The notes below the pieces were generated by a model. That model was not told the origin of the DNA. It made no database searches and saw nothing but the letters and a program-made list of their open reading frames with translations. Of a stretch of DNA of 64,000 nt, positions 63,161 to 64,000 are shown one piece after another. The translations under genes and the position numbers were made by a program. The stretch's first letter is position 1. Each line of letters begins with the position of its first letter. Source of the stretch: Emticicia sp. 21SJ11W-3 (GTDB lineage Bacteria > Bacteroidota > Bacteroidia > Cytophagales > Spirosomataceae); assembly GCF_024138715.1 (NCBI RefSeq), contig NZ_CP092074.1, positions 4,836,001 through 4,900,000 on the forward strand, given 5' to 3'.

Positions 63161-64000
63161 ATGAAACAATATTTACAGGTTTTGCTTCAAAACCATACAC
63201 TTTCAAGCGAAGAAGCCAAAGAAGCACTATTGAGAATCGGTCGCGGAGAAAGCAACTCATCGCAAATTGCTGCTTTTCTGATGGGTATTCAGATGCGCGG
63301 GGTTACAGTTGAAGAGCTGGAGGGGTTTCAGCAGGCTATGCTGGAACTGGCTGTGCCCATTGACCTGACTGACTTTGACCCGATGGATGTTTGCGGCACC
63401 GGAGGTGACGGAAAAGACACTTTCAATATTTCTACTACCTCTGCCTTTGTAGTGGCCGGGGCAGGGCAGCCCATTGCCAAGCATGGAAATCATGGGGTTT
63501 CATCGGCCGTTGGTTCAAGCACCGTACTGGAATATCTGGGGGTAAAATTTACTAACGACGAAGGTTTCCTGAAACGCAAGCTGGAAACCGCAGGTATCTG
63601 CTATATGCATGCGCCGTTGTTTCATCCGGCTATGAAATACGTAGCGCCCATCCGTAAAGAATTAGGCCTGAAAACCTTCTTCAATATGCTGGGGCCATTG
63701 CTAAACCCCGCCAAAGTACAAAAGCAGCTGACGGGCGTATATGACATGAAAGTATTTGACCTCTACACGCAATTGTTTAACCGTTCAGCAGCACAATTTG
63801 GTATTATTTATGACCTGGGCGGCTACGATGAGATTTCGTTCACGAACGATTTCAACATTGGCACCAGGCATGGGGTGGTAGTGCATTCTCCTACCCATTT
63901 TAGTTTTGACCTGACCGAGCAATCTGCATTGCATGGTGGTAATACGCTGGAAGAATCCGCAGGTATTCTCATCAATATTCTTGAAAACAAAGGTACTGCT
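63161..64000 (+). CDS. trpD: Anthranilate phosphoribosyltransferase (3' end beyond window)
   Basis: 280 codons visible, open to the right edge. It joins anthranilate to PRPP. GTGGDGKDTFNISTTSA is the PRPP-binding glycine motif and KHGNHGVSSAVGS the anthranilate/PRPP loop; LGPLLNPAKVQKQLTGVY follows. Starts at ATG 63161, 11 bases after trpG. Family members are about 330-345 residues, so some 50-60 residues are missing. Confidence 0.95.
   Translation, partial: MKQYLQVLLQNHTLSSEEAKEALLRIGRGESNSSQIAAFLMGIQMRGVTVEELEGFQQAMLELAVPIDLTDFDPMDVCGTGGDGKDTFNISTTSAFVVAGAGQPIAKHGNHGVSSAVGSSTVLEYLGVKFTNDEGFLKRKLETAGICYMHAPLFHPAMKYVAPIRKELGLKTFFNMLGPLLNPAKVQKQLTGVYDMKVFDLYTQLFNRSAAQFGIIYDLGGYDEISFTNDFNIGTRHGVVVHSPTHFSFDLTEQSALHGGNTLEESAGILINILENKGTA

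Overview
The window is chromosomal DNA of a Bacteroidota bacterium, most likely of the order Cytophagales. The evidence is two SusC/SusD outer-membrane uptake pairs, the PorT and GldG gliding/type IX secretion proteins, many lipoproteins with a Bacteroidota-type lipobox, promoters of the TTTG-N18..20-TAnnTTTG type, few Shine-Dalgarno sites, and a fused SerB-SerA protein. I see no rRNA, tRNA, CRISPR array, prophage or insertion sequence. Most of it is ordinary core and metabolic DNA divided into short operons by clear hairpin terminators.

Layout. 1-2064: the N-terminal part of a hybrid histidine kinase that runs off the left edge. 2475-5307: a lipoprotein, then the ubiE-porT-yidD cluster. 5471-7947: a DinB-fold protein and a SerB-SerA fusion for serine synthesis. 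8030-15070 (minus strand): a two-subunit GMC sugar dehydrogenase, a cation P-type ATPase and gldG. 15150-23555: housekeeping and small metabolic genes (cupin, DUF4293, nucleotide-sugar epimerase, amino-acid/amine permease, NagX-like acyltransferase, GNAT, rRNA methyltransferase, and tsf standing alone). 23880-29115: an envelope-rich, AT-richer region whose core is a compact four-gene unit: a LolA-like protein, a secreted YidD-like protein and two TPR proteins with a shared membrane tail. 29175-39865: a DUF1080 protein, a second NagX-like protein, gnd-gntK for gluconate use, GtrA, a secreted esterase, rlmN and an SDR.

40115-49859 holds two tandem SusC-SusD systems with nearly identical N-termini and leaders. 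50138-56749 holds a cysteine desulfurase, a divergent Lrp/ornithine aminotransferase pair, and an nrnA-FKBP-FKBP operon. 56971-60351 is a fructan-type GH32, a Tat-exported Gfo/Idh/MocA oxidoreductase and a small lipoprotein. From 60422 to the right edge is a trp operon with a textbook attenuator: a promoter, a 19-residue leader peptide with three consecutive Trp codons, an antiterminator/terminator pair, then an unexpected PH-domain membrane protein gene, trpE, trpG and the start of trpD.

The most interesting items are the trp attenuator with a membrane-protein gene as first cistron under its control, and the LolA-like/secreted-YidD/TPR-TPR unit, which looks like an undescribed envelope-assembly module. 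Others are the separation of tsf from rpsB, a long perfect inverted repeat at 24551-24602, and a twin-hairpin element at 33818-33862.
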